In this document: in pieces, positions 46,358 through 54,485 of the stretch
Layout of the letters: each line of letters opens with the position of its first letter
How positions within the stretch are numbered: position 1 is the first letter of the stretch
Source: a virus
Length of the DNA: 64,000 nt
Virus record (IMG/VR): IMGVR_UViG_3300032093_000070
Coordinates: 1-64,000 of that record
Direction: 5' to 3' (one strand)
Translations under genes and position numbers: made by a program
Notes under the pieces: generated by a model
The model's input: the letters and a program-made list of their open reading frames with translations, nothing else
Databases searched by the model: none
Told to the model about the DNA's origin: nothing

Positions 46358-46900
46358 CTAGGACTGAGCGTAAGTTGCAAACTGAGCGTCGTTGACCAAC
46401 TCTTCAGGCATGAGCTGAGCACACTTGAGAACAATAATTGTACCGCGGTCAGTGACATAACCTTGGGTCTGTGTCTGGATCGGACGATACAACTGACCCT
46501 GCCAAGCCACTCGATACTTGTTAGCGAAGTTAATCTGTGGTCGGATAAAGCCGCGTTCATCAAAGAAAAGCTCAGGGCTAACTTCTTGTAGATCGTCAAT
46601 GTTTACAGTGAGCTTGAGGGAGTCGGATGAGTAGAAGCCTCGTTGGTTAGCTTGATTAACACCATGGGTGATAGATGCGCTAATAACTAGTAGTTCGTAA
46701 GGGCCGTCCCATACGCGACCACTGCCGATTGGCTCAACATCATAGATAGGATCTTTAGTTGAGGAAACATCGTTGTAGATCCACCACTCCGCAGAGGTAC
46801 CAAAAGGATTAGTTGCATCAACAGTTATGCCAGTGCCTACTTCGTCAAGTTCCCAGTCAGTAGAGAACCGACCACCCGGCTCAAAGGATCTTTGTGGCAT
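46358..46900 (-). CDS. Head-tail neck-like protein (180 aa)
   Basis: A beta-rich protein (DGPYELLVISASITHG, KLTVNIDDLQEVSPELFFDE, YRVAWQGQLYRPIQTQTQGYVTDRGTIIVLKCAQL). It lies upstream of the neck genes and may be a connector or head-closure protein. No family recognised with confidence. Confidence 0.5.
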   Translation of the reverse strand: MPQRSFEPGGRFSTDWELDEVGTGITVDATNPFGTSAEWWIYNDVSSTKDPIYDVEPIGSGRVWDGPYELLVISASITHGVNQANQRGFYSSDSLKLTVNIDDLQEVSPELFFDERGFIRPQINFANKYRVAWQGQLYRPIQTQTQGYVTDRGTIIVLKCAQLMPEELVNDAQFATYAQS

Positions 46901-47946
46901 TAGCTCTCCTTGGCTTTGTAGAATACTAGGTTACGGCTTAACCGCTCGTCTGTGGGGTTGAGCTCCACTGCCTTCTGCCCGTATTCAATAGCCAATTCTG
47001 TAAGCCCTAAGTTATAAGCAGCAAGCGCCGCTAAGTCATAAACCTCATGCCCCCAAGCAAAGTCTTCAACGATGTAGTCAAGTCTTTTTTCTTTTATAAG
47101 AAGGGCGTTCTGCGCCCAGTCAAGGCACAGGCTCCAGTCTTTGTCATAGTAGTGCCGCGCCAATAGAACCATTGGCTCTCTGCTACCAGAGTATTCAGCA
47201 ATAGACTTTTCGCACCAGTAAGGTGCGTTCTCTGGTTCTACACGAGCAAGGTAATTCATAGCTGATGCTTTTTCAGGTGACCACCAAGCCATAGTTAAAT
47301 AGCGTTTAAATTCTTTTGCTGATTGACTATACAAACCGTGAAAGTAAAGTTCTCTTGCATAGTAAAACGACGCTCGTTCGCTATGCGGTTCTTCATGAAC
47401 AGCCATGGCTAATAAAGGCAAGTACTGTCCGCGAGACTTTGTGTGATCTGGTCTGTGATGGATTTCAAAATTCATTTTCATGCGTTTTTCTTCAATACCA
47501 TAGGGACTAGGTATTTCGTGGATCGGAAAACGCCAACGGTATCCAAAGCGAGTATGGATTCTAAAACCATCAAACTCTGTGCCAGGACTTCCATCTGGAA
47601 GCCATGATGTTATAAATCTGTATAGGGGTCTAGTAATCCCCTGCTCGTGCGCTCGCTCAAGTTCTTCACGCCAGCCGGGTTGTAGAACCTCGTCCATATC
47701 AAGAGCAATGCAGTAATCAATATCTGTAGGTAGCATGAAGAGTGCGGCATTGCGGGCGTCATCAAAACGCCATGGCTTAATAGTTACTTGGTGAACATTG
47801 ATCCCAAGCTCTAAAGCTTTCTCCACAGTACGGTCAGTTGACCCTGTGTCCATGATCATGAAGTAATCGGCGCCTTCGCCGGATCTAAACCAGCGTTCTA
47901 CGAATTGTTCTTCGTTAAGGGCGATTGTATAAATCGCTACCTTCAT
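46900..47946 (-). CDS. GT2-family glycosyltransferase with TPR tail
   Basis: 348 residues. The N-terminal half is a GT-A fold: YTIALNEEQFVERWFRSG, MDTGSTDRTVEKA, then DARNAAL and ALDMDEVLQPGW (DxD metal site); H..HEI at about 145. The C-terminal half has helix-turn-helix repeats (AREL YFHGLYSQSAKEF, YNLGLTELAIEYGQKAVELNP) of the TPR type. This combination resembles phage and bacterial glycosyltransferases acting on proteins or wall. Sitting beside collagen-like fibres, it may modify them. Confidence 0.88.
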   Translation of the reverse strand: MKVAIYTIALNEEQFVERWFRSGEGADYFMIMDTGSTDRTVEKALELGINVHQVTIKPWRFDDARNAALFMLPTDIDYCIALDMDEVLQPGWREELERAHEQGITRPLYRFITSWLPDGSPGTEFDGFRIHTRFGYRWRFPIHEIPSPYGIEEKRMKMNFEIHHRPDHTKSRGQYLPLLAMAVHEEPHSERASFYYARELYFHGLYSQSAKEFKRYLTMAWWSPEKASAMNYLARVEPENAPYWCEKSIAEYSGSREPMVLLARHYYDKDWSLCLDWAQNALLIKEKRLDYIVEDFAWGHEVYDLAALAAYNLGLTELAIEYGQKAVELNPTDERLSRNLVFYKAKES

Positions 47947-48053
47947 TACTCAGAAAATACTAAGTCGTATCCGATTACTGCGCCAGAGTCGTCTGTTACT
48001 TCAAACTTCTCAGCACCAGTTTCTGGATCAATACCTAAACTTCTACGTGGCAT
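47946..48053 (-). CDS. Micro-protein between fibre and glycosyltransferase (35 aa)
   Basis: [35 protein letters not shown]: a small acidic frame with TAATG overlap at both ends, probably translated as part of the operon. Unknown. Confidence 0.45.
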   Translation of the reverse strand: MPRRSLGIDPETGAEKFEVTDDSGAVIGYDLVFSE

Positions 48054-49852
48054 TATTCGAACCTCCCCCACACTCCAACGATACTTGATGTAAAGGATGA
48101 AGCGGTAGTTGGAAGATCAGCTTGAGCAGATACCAAACCTGTCATTCTTGGAGAGAGCGCTCCCATTGCAGATGGGATTAGGTCAAACGCTGTATACAAG
48201 TTAGCTGGTGAGCTTCCTACCCAGATAACACCTAGGGCGTAGCGTTGACCCGCTAGTAGGGTATAGGTTGCTGGATACCCACCAGTGGTATCAAAGTTGC
48301 GAACATAAGCAGTGTTGGTGCTTGCAAATAGGCTGGTATCAGAGGCCGTTCTTGCTACTAATGTAGCAGTACTGCCGTCAAAGGTATACAAACCAAGTCG
48401 AGCAAGAGTAGTTCCAGTAGCCGCGGTAGCCGCGCTTACAACACGAATCTGATCAACCGTTACTTCATAACGAGGAGTAAAGAAAGTAAAGTAGACATTT
48501 CCTGTAGCCACAGATCCATTCCAGTTACCTTGACGAGGTGCGACATCTACTGCACTGAGGTCTTCGTTTCTAGATCCGGCAGAGGCTGAGGTTTCATCAA
48601 CCCAGATAAGTCCTGTAGAGGTAGAGGATTTAGCTTTGAGGACATAGGTGTCTGTTCCCACGGGAAGTCTAGTAATAGCATTAGATCCGGTCGCCACGAG
48701 TAGATCTCCCTTTGCTGTAGCAATATGGCTACCAAGCAAAGTGGTATCTGCAGCAGGAACTGTTACGGTTACATCCGCAACTGGATCTGTAAAGCTAAGA
48801 GTTGTTTCATAGGCGTCAGCGCTAGATCCCTCAACCGTAATACTGGAGTCAGACAGATAAAGACCAGAGACTGTAGGTGAGGTTAGGGTAAGACCTGCGA
48901 CAGTAGCGGCTGTTCCACCAAGAGCTACTGAGGTAGATCCAATAGTTACGCTGTCGTATTGAAGCTTAGCGTTAGTGACATTATCGTCTGCAATTTTAGT
49001 AGTAGTAACCGATCCATCTACTGGTGTACGCTCATTAGTTAAACGAGTGTCATTTCCTTTAACTACTTCGCTAGTTCCGGCATCTCCAGTAGCCGCGACA
49101 TTATGAGTGGATGCGGTACCAAGACCTGTTACTTGGGTGTTAGCGATGCTAATTAAAGACTGATTAATACCTACAGTTTGAGTAGGGCTATCGTATGTAA
49201 TTGGTGATGTAGCAGTAACAACACTGTTAGGGCCAGTTGGACCTGTCGCTCCAGTGGCTCCTGTTGGGCCTGTATCACCTGTAGGACCAGTAGGGCCAGT
49301 ATTACCTTGCGGACCAGTAGGGCCGGTAGCGCCAACAATTTGTCCTGCGCTATACCAAACAGATCCATCCCATATATAAAGATCGCCGTCTGCATCTACG
49401 ATATACGCATCGTTAATTGCAAGACCTACAGCAGGTAGTGCGCCTACTGTTGCAACGCTACCAATTAAATTAATACCAACACCTTGTGGACCAGTGGCTC
49501 CTGTAGCGCCAGTAGGGCCTGTAGGACCCACGCTTCCTGTTGCACCTGTCGCTCCAGTAGATCCAGTCGCACCAGTTTGAAGAGTTAAATTAAGAGTTTG
49601 ATTTGGAGCTGTACCTGTAATTGTTGCTGCGGCGGGTCCAGCTGATACCGTTCCAATTGTTAAAGAATTAGTAGGTCCTGTTGGTCCAGTTGTACCTGAT
49701 GAATAAGGAAGCGAGTTCCATGCTTGCGATCCATTACCAATTTTAAATTTGCCAGTATCGTATTCGTAACCAGCTTCACCTTGTGAAAGAATTGGGTTTG
49801 CAGATGTCCACTGCGCTGCAGTGCCTCGTCTAAATTGAACTTTAACTGCCAT
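48053..49852 (-). CDS. Collagen-like tail fibre (599 aa)
   Basis: N-terminus [46 protein letters not shown] is a common phage fibre head domain. It is followed by two collagen-like Gly-X-Thr runs ([20 protein letters not shown]) around the spacer [29 protein letters not shown], then a long beta-rich C-terminus ([28 protein letters not shown] ... [19 protein letters not shown]). ATG 49852 has GGAGGACCC ahead and overlaps the upstream stop. It probably binds the host. Confidence 0.85.
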   Translation of the reverse strand: MAVKVQFRRGTAAQWTSANPILSQGEAGYEYDTGKFKIGNGSQAWNSLPYSSGTTGPTGPTNSLTIGTVSAGPAAATITGTAPNQTLNLTLQTGATGSTGATGATGSVGPTGPTGATGATGPQGVGINLIGSVATVGALPAVGLAINDAYIVDADGDLYIWDGSVWYSAGQIVGATGPTGPQGNTGPTGPTGDTGPTGATGATGPTGPNSVVTATSPITYDSPTQTVGINQSLISIANTQVTGLGTASTHNVAATGDAGTSEVVKGNDTRLTNERTPVDGSVTTTKIADDNVTNAKLQYDSVTIGSTSVALGGTAATVAGLTLTSPTVSGLYLSDSSITVEGSSADAYETTLSFTDPVADVTVTVPAADTTLLGSHIATAKGDLLVATGSNAITRLPVGTDTYVLKAKSSTSTGLIWVDETSASAGSRNEDLSAVDVAPRQGNWNGSVATGNVYFTFFTPRYEVTVDQIRVVSAATAATGTTLARLGLYTFDGSTATLVARTASDTSLFASTNTAYVRNFDTTGGYPATYTLLAGQRYALGVIWVGSSPANLYTAFDLIPSAMGALSPRMTGLVSAQADLPTTASSFTSSIVGVWGRFE

Positions 49853-50193
49853 CAGGGTCCTCCGCAATCAACGGGGTCAACGCCACCATAGATCGATGTG
49901 GGATCTCCACAATCGACATTTTGAAAAATAGGACCTTGTGGTCCTGTTGCACCTGTAGGACCAGTTGCTCCTGCACCAGTTGGTCCAGTTGGTCCAGTAG
50001 GTCCAGTAGGTCCCGGTACAGTAGAAGGTTCAGTTGATACAGGTCCTGTTGGTCCTGTAGCTCCAGTTGGTCCAGTAGGTCCAACTAAAGATATTACTAC
50101 AGTTCGCCAAACATTTCCGTCCCATTCCCATGCTTGACCACCATAAGTATATTGTTGACCTATGGAAGGGGATGAGGGAAAATCTGCCGGCAT
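49852..50193 (-). CDS. Short collagen-like fibre protein (113 aa)
   Basis: [32 protein letters not shown] head domain, homologous to the start of the gene at 57583, then two collagen-like GPT/GAT runs separated by [10 protein letters not shown], ending with a Cys-containing tail ([21 protein letters not shown]). Two Cys could lock the trimer. Paralogue of the larger fibres. Confidence 0.8.
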   Translation of the reverse strand: MPADFPSSPSIGQQYTYGGQAWEWDGNVWRTVVISLVGPTGPTGATGPTGPVSTEPSTVPGPTGPTGPTGPTGAGATGPTGATGPQGPIFQNVDCGDPTSIYGGVDPVDCGGP

Positions 50194-50202
50194 GTTTTAA
50201 TT

Positions 50203-50583
50203 CTACTGGTAAAGCCACATATCTTCGGGCTCTACCCAATGCTCTTGCAGAACAAAGTGCATCCCTAATTCTTTCATTCTTTCTTGGACTTGCCGCTGTG
50301 CGCCAGCCCCATAGTATGTTTCTAGCCCTTTTCCTTTTAGTTCATTTTCCCAGCCTGTACGAACCATATAAAATTCAGCGTAAGGACTCCAAGCTGCGTA
50401 TACCCCCCAACCTCCACTGTACTCAGCAACCACTTCCCATATGTCTACATCTTCAATTTGTAGCTCTCTTGCGTAGTCCCAATCTCTTTTAGGGGGAAGG
50501 ATGACCTTGTCACTATCCATCCAATTAGGATCAAAGTACTCGCCAAAGTCCTTAAATATATTGTGGGTGGTTTTAAATCTCAT
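50203..50583 (-). CDS. Conserved phage protein (126 aa)
   Basis: Tryptophan- and tyrosine-rich, with the segment DWDYARELQIEDVDIWEVVAEYSGGWGVYAAWSPYAEFYMV. I recall similar small proteins in other environmental phages near fibre genes; no known function. Divergent from the plus-strand cassette; the gap between the two starts is 47 bases. Confidence 0.6.
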   Translation of the reverse strand: MRFKTTHNIFKDFGEYFDPNWMDSDKVILPPKRDWDYARELQIEDVDIWEVVAEYSGGWGVYAAWSPYAEFYMVRTGWENELKGKGLETYYGAGAQRQVQERMKELGMHFVLQEHWVEPEDMWLYQ

Positions 50584-50591
50584 AGCAAAGT

Positions 50592-50599
50592 AGTATACT
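50592..50599. promoter_or_regulatory. Palindromic -10-like box between divergent genes
   Basis: AGTATACT, self-complementary, contains TATACT on both strands. In the 47-base divergent gap it could serve as the -10 of the plus-strand cassette (transcript start near 50606, 25 bases before the ATG) and, read the other way, of the minus-strand gene. No convincing -35 is seen. Confidence 0.35.
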
Positions 50600-50630
50600 C
50601 ACTGTACTTACAGAAAGGTCATTAAAACTG

Positions 50631-51260
50631 ATGGCTACTCAAATACACGGTCTATTTCCTGGAGAACTATTGCCCTCTACCACCGTGGCAGGTTGCGTTG
50701 ATATATTTGAAAATGCTTGGCCTAACCCAAAAGAGACCATAGAAATGGTTGAGGGTGAATGTGCCAAAATTGGTTCTGGCATGGCTTGGTCAAGAGCAAC
50801 AACAATGGGTCAAGGCATTCATCAAAATATTAGAACTAATTATCATTTAGGAATAACTGAAGCGGGATCAACTTACGACAACCCTGTTGCTCACACAGTA
50901 CATAATCAAATGTATGTCCTTTTGCTATCTACAACTCTTCCTTATTCAAGGAAACATGATATTGAATACATGCAACATGAGCCGTACAACATGTTGAAGT
51001 ACAGCGGAGGTCAAGAGTATAAAGCTCATGCGGACGGGACTACTGAAACTGGAAGAGCAATTTCTGCAATCGTTTATTTAAACGATGAATTTGAAGGTGG
51101 CGAAGTAGAGTTTGTAAACTTTGGCGTTAAAATAAAACCAGAGCCGGGAATGCTGTTACTGTTTCCTTCTACTTATCCTTACACCCATATAGCTCATCCA
51201 GTAACTTCTGGAACTAAATACGCTTTAGTAACTTGGATTCACGATAGGGCAATTAAATGA
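50631..51260 (+). CDS. Prolyl 4-hydroxylase-like 2OG-Fe(II) dioxygenase
   Basis: 209 residues. The double-stranded beta-helix core has the HxD iron site in EYKAHADGT (His133, Asp135), distal His in YTHIAHPV (His189) and the 2OG-binding Lys196 in GTKYALVTW. LKYSGGQEYKAH and SAIVYLNDEFEGGEVEFVNF are typical of prolyl 4-hydroxylase-type enzymes. It is on the opposite strand to the fibres, first in a three-gene cassette, and AT-richer than its surroundings. Likely target: virion collagen-like fibres or a host surface protein. Confidence 0.85.
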   Translation: MATQIHGLFPGELLPSTTVAGCVDIFENAWPNPKETIEMVEGECAKIGSGMAWSRATTMGQGIHQNIRTNYHLGITEAGSTYDNPVAHTVHNQMYVLLLSTTLPYSRKHDIEYMQHEPYNMLKYSGGQEYKAHADGTTETGRAISAIVYLNDEFEGGEVEFVNFGVKIKPEPGMLLLFPSTYPYTHIAHPVTSGTKYALVTWIHDRAIK

Positions 51261-51880
51261 ACGAAGATTTTAAAACTAAAAAGTACTGTGTTGTTGAGTC
51301 TGGTCTTTCTAAAGACATTATAAATTTGGTTACTCAATACGCCCTTTTTGATGAAATGCAGAATTACAGCCCAGAGACAAGTGAACAACAGGTTCCGGGC
51401 GCTCACAGTTGTTATGCCGATCCTTTGATGGAGTCTCTCTTGCTTCATTTGCAACCAGAGATTGAAAAACATACTGGGCTATCTCTATACCCTACTTACT
51501 CTTACTACCGCGTCTATCACCCAGGAGACGAATTAAAACACCATGTTGACAGGCCTTCATGCGAAATATCTTTAACGATATCTTTTGAGTTTGATTTTAA
51601 AGGGGAGCTAAAAGCTTGGCCTATATACATAGATGGTACCCCTGTCGAACTAATGCCTGGTCAAATGGCTATTTATCGAGGAATTGATTTAGATCACTGG
51701 AGAGAAAAGTTAGAGGCCCCAGAGGGATCCTGGCATGTACAAGCTTTCCTTCATTATGTAGATGTAAACGGGCCGCATGCCGAGTATAAGTGGGATAAGA
51801 GAAACTCAATAGGAGTAGCAAAACCAAATGTAATTTCAAACGCTACACCTAAAAAGAGTTATATTACTTATACAAAATGA
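51257..51880 (+). CDS. Second 2OG-Fe(II) oxygenase-like protein
   Basis: 207 residues. YYRVYHPGDELKHHVDRPSCEISLTISFEF carries HxD (His96, Asp98) in the usual strand context, and IDLDHWREKL gives the distal His (147). It overlaps the upstream hydroxylase by four bases (ATGA), so they are co-translated. It is distinct in sequence from the first oxygenase. Substrate unknown: a second hydroxylation step on protein or sugar. Confidence 0.78.
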   Translation: MNEDFKTKKYCVVESGLSKDIINLVTQYALFDEMQNYSPETSEQQVPGAHSCYADPLMESLLLHLQPEIEKHTGLSLYPTYSYYRVYHPGDELKHHVDRPSCEISLTISFEFDFKGELKAWPIYIDGTPVELMPGQMAIYRGIDLDHWREKLEAPEGSWHVQAFLHYVDVNGPHAEYKWDKRNSIGVAKPNVISNATPKKSYITYTK

Positions 51881-53511
51881 TTGTTGTAGGAGTAAGCAGA
51901 TTCCACAACTCCTCTGTTTGTTTAATAAAAGATGGGGAAATACTTTTCCACATAGACAACGAACGCCTATCTAATATTAAATACGACAGGTATCCTTTTT
52001 TAGCCTTGTCTAAAATAAAAGAGTATGTTGACCATGTTGATGTTGTAGCGATCGCCGGTCTTGGTCCAACTGTACCCGGGGAATACTTTGAAAGCACAGA
52101 TGTCTACACTACTTTTATTCGTGGGCTTGGTAAAACTTTCTTTAACTCAGACATAAAAATTTATAACTTTAGTATGGAGCACCATTTGACTCATGCTGCA
52201 TCTGCGTTTTATTCCTCTGGGTTTTCTAATGCTCTCTGTATAGTAAAAGATGGGATGGGATCTGAGGTCTATTTAAATGATTCAATGTTTCTTGAAGGCA
52301 CCTTTGGGAGAGAAACAATGTCTGTGTTTAAGGCGTCTTATCCAAGCAAGTTTAGTCGTTTACATCAAGAGGTTCTTGTTAACTTTAAAACCGATCCTAT
52401 CTACCTAAAAGAAGGTGTTTCTGTTACAAATAATTTTGGAGAGGCGCTTGCGTTTGAAGATACATCAAAGGCTTTTGGTTTTCACGGCCTTGATGCAGGT
52501 AAAGTAATGGGCATGTCGTCTTACGGTAAATCAAATAAAAACATTCCACCCATATATGTAGACGGAAGAATAAACACTAATATTTTTTATGTGGGTAGCT
52601 CTTTATTGGATCGAGAGTTGAGGTACAACAAGTTTAACGATTTTCAAGATAAAGCTGATTTTGCCTATTCCTTACAAAAAGCAACGCAAACACATGTAAA
52701 AGATCAAATTATTAAATGGCATGAAAGCACAGGAGTAAAAGATATTTGTTTATCTGGCGGGTTCTTTTTAAACTGTGTTGCTAATTACGAATATCTTAAA
52801 GACCTCCCAAAAGGTGTACGACTTTATATAGAACCTATATCAAGTGACTCTGGAACAGCTATGGGTGCCGCAAAATTAGCGTGGCACATGGAAACAAAAG
52901 ATATGTCTATCAGAGAACAAAAATCCGTATATTACGGTCCAATGCCTGTTATTGATAGTAATAAATATGTAAAAAACACATCTAGTTCTGAGGTGGCAAA
53001 CAAACTTGTAAAAGGAAAAATTATTGCCATATATCAAGGTAGATCAGAAGCTGGACCTAGGGCCTTAGGCAATAGAAGTATTTTATTTGACCCTAGAGTT
53101 AGAGATGGAAAAGACATTGTAAACAGGGTTAAAAAGAGAGAATGGTTTAGACCCTTCGCGGGTACGGTTCTTCTTGATTATGCCCACGAGTGGTTTGATC
53201 TTAGGGGTCTTGAGGAAAGTCCCTTTATGATGTATGCCGTTGATGTTTTAGAAGATAAGAAAGACAAAATTCCAGCCATTGTTCATGTAGACGGAACATG
53301 TCGAATTCAAACAGTTACCAGAGAGCAGAACCCGCATTACTACGATTTAATAAATGAGTTCTATAAACTTACTGGCGTCCCAATACTATTTAACACTTCG
53401 TTTAACTTAGCTGGAGATTGCATTGTAGAGACCTTAGACGATGCGATCTCTACAGTGCAGGAAAGTGATATTGACTTTCTTTATCTTCCAGAACTACAAG
53501 TATTACTTTAA
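51877..53511 (+). CDS. NodU/CmcH-type O-carbamoyltransferase
   Basis: 544 residues, the full length of the family. FHNSSVCLIKDGEI, HHLTHAASAFYSSGFSNALCIVKDG, GGFFLNCVANYEYL, GRSEAGPRALGNRSILFDPR and HVDGTCRIQTVTREQNPHYY...TGVPILFNTSFN are conserved motifs (ATP/carbamoyl-phosphate YrdC-like plus Kae1-like fold). These enzymes carbamoylate hydroxyl groups on sugars (nodulation factors, aminoglycosides, cephamycin). Here the acceptor may be a fibre glycan or a hydroxylated residue. Cassette overlaps by four bases; it converges on the adhesin gene at 53508. Confidence 0.92.
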   Translation: MIVVGVSRFHNSSVCLIKDGEILFHIDNERLSNIKYDRYPFLALSKIKEYVDHVDVVAIAGLGPTVPGEYFESTDVYTTFIRGLGKTFFNSDIKIYNFSMEHHLTHAASAFYSSGFSNALCIVKDGMGSEVYLNDSMFLEGTFGRETMSVFKASYPSKFSRLHQEVLVNFKTDPIYLKEGVSVTNNFGEALAFEDTSKAFGFHGLDAGKVMGMSSYGKSNKNIPPIYVDGRINTNIFYVGSSLLDRELRYNKFNDFQDKADFAYSLQKATQTHVKDQIIKWHESTGVKDICLSGGFFLNCVANYEYLKDLPKGVRLYIEPISSDSGTAMGAAKLAWHMETKDMSIREQKSVYYGPMPVIDSNKYVKNTSSSEVANKLVKGKIIAIYQGRSEAGPRALGNRSILFDPRVRDGKDIVNRVKKREWFRPFAGTVLLDYAHEWFDLRGLEESPFMMYAVDVLEDKKDKIPAIVHVDGTCRIQTVTREQNPHYYDLINEFYKLTGVPILFNTSFNLAGDCIVETLDDAISTVQESDIDFLYLPELQVLL

Positions 53512-54476
53512 GAATTAACTGGGTAGCGGATAATCACAACGCCGTGACCACCAGCTCCGCCTTCTCCACCAGGAGTTGGAGGAGGAGATGCTCCAGCACC
53601 GCCTCCGCCTCCGCCACCAAGACCGTTTGTTCCAGCGTATCCAGTACTTGGACCAGAACTGTTTAACCAACCACCGGCTCCGCCACCGCCAGGTCCGCCA
53701 GCTCCGCCAGCAACTCCCGGTGCGGGACCTCCGCCTCCGCCTCCGCCGCCTCCGGCGTAAGTAATAGAAGAACCTGAAATAGAAAATGCTAAACCGCTTC
53801 CGCCAACAGTTACACGGCCTTGACCTCCAGGGTTACCAGCGCTTCCAGCACCACCACCACTAGATCCACTATAAATTGGCGAGTTAATGCAGTCGCCACC
53901 TTTAAATCCATAACCAATTCCGCCACCACTAGGTCCCTGTGTTGCAGATCCTCCGGGTGCGTTTGGTTGTGATCCACCACCACCGCCACCACCGCCGGAT
54001 CCGCCTGGACCTCCAAAGCTTCCTGGACCTCCAGGTCCGCATCCGCCGTAGCCACCACCGATAGCAGTGATTCCATTGAATACTGAGTTGCCACCTTGGT
54101 TTCCTGGTGACTGAGAGTTTCCTGCGGTAAATGTAGCTCCCGCTCCAACTGTTACAGATAAAGCACCAGATGTTACTGGGCTTGCAGAGTGATAAACAAG
54201 ACCACCTGCTCCAGCACCACCGCCACCATCTGAACCACCGGTGTTTGCGCCAGAGTTTCTAGATCCACCAGATCCACCGCCAGCAAGCACTAATACTTCA
54301 ACATTTCCAGAAGCAGTGGCAGTAAAAGTTTGAGCACCACCTGTATAGTTAAAAGTATGAATGCGGTAACCACCAGCAGTTGTAATGGTTCCGCCAGTAG
54401 AGTCGCTTAATCTGGCAGTTGGTCTAAACCGTCCCTGTGGTCCGAACGAAGATCGAACAGATGCTATAAAAGGCAT
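53508..54476 (-). CDS. Glycine-rich adhesin/fibre tip (322 aa), copy B
   Basis: MPFIASVRSSFG, a GGTITTAGGYRIHTFNYTG beta unit, then long Gly/Ser/Pro stretches (GGGGGGGGS and GGPG), ending VVIIRYPVNS. This pattern (short beta domain, polyglycine type region, GxGVVIIRYP end) is that of phage receptor-binding Gly-rich adhesins. Paralogue of 58050-58982. Its end overlaps the plus-strand carbamoyltransferase by four bases. Confidence 0.8.
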   Translation of the reverse strand: MPFIASVRSSFGPQGRFRPTARLSDSTGGTITTAGGYRIHTFNYTGGAQTFTATASGNVEVLVLAGGGSGGSRNSGANTGGSDGGGGAGAGGLVYHSASPVTSGALSVTVGAGATFTAGNSQSPGNQGGNSVFNGITAIGGGYGGCGPGGPGSFGGPGGSGGGGGGGGSQPNAPGGSATQGPSGGGIGYGFKGGDCINSPIYSGSSGGGAGSAGNPGGQGRVTVGGSGLAFSISGSSITYAGGGGGGGGGPAPGVAGGAGGPGGGGAGGWLNSSGPSTGYAGTNGLGGGGGGGAGASPPPTPGGEGGAGGHGVVIIRYPVNS

Positions 54477-54485
54477 TTAAGCTCC

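Noticed and set aside
43841-46900. Portal, terminase or major capsid gene among neck genes
   Set aside because: None of the proteins here has the size or motifs (Walker A/B with nuclease, portal or HK97-fold lines). These genes probably lie beyond 64000.
48900-50100. CRISPR-like periodic repeats
   Set aside because: The periodicity is 9-18 bases and in frame with Gly-X-Thr codons of collagen-like fibres; no spacer-repeat organisation.
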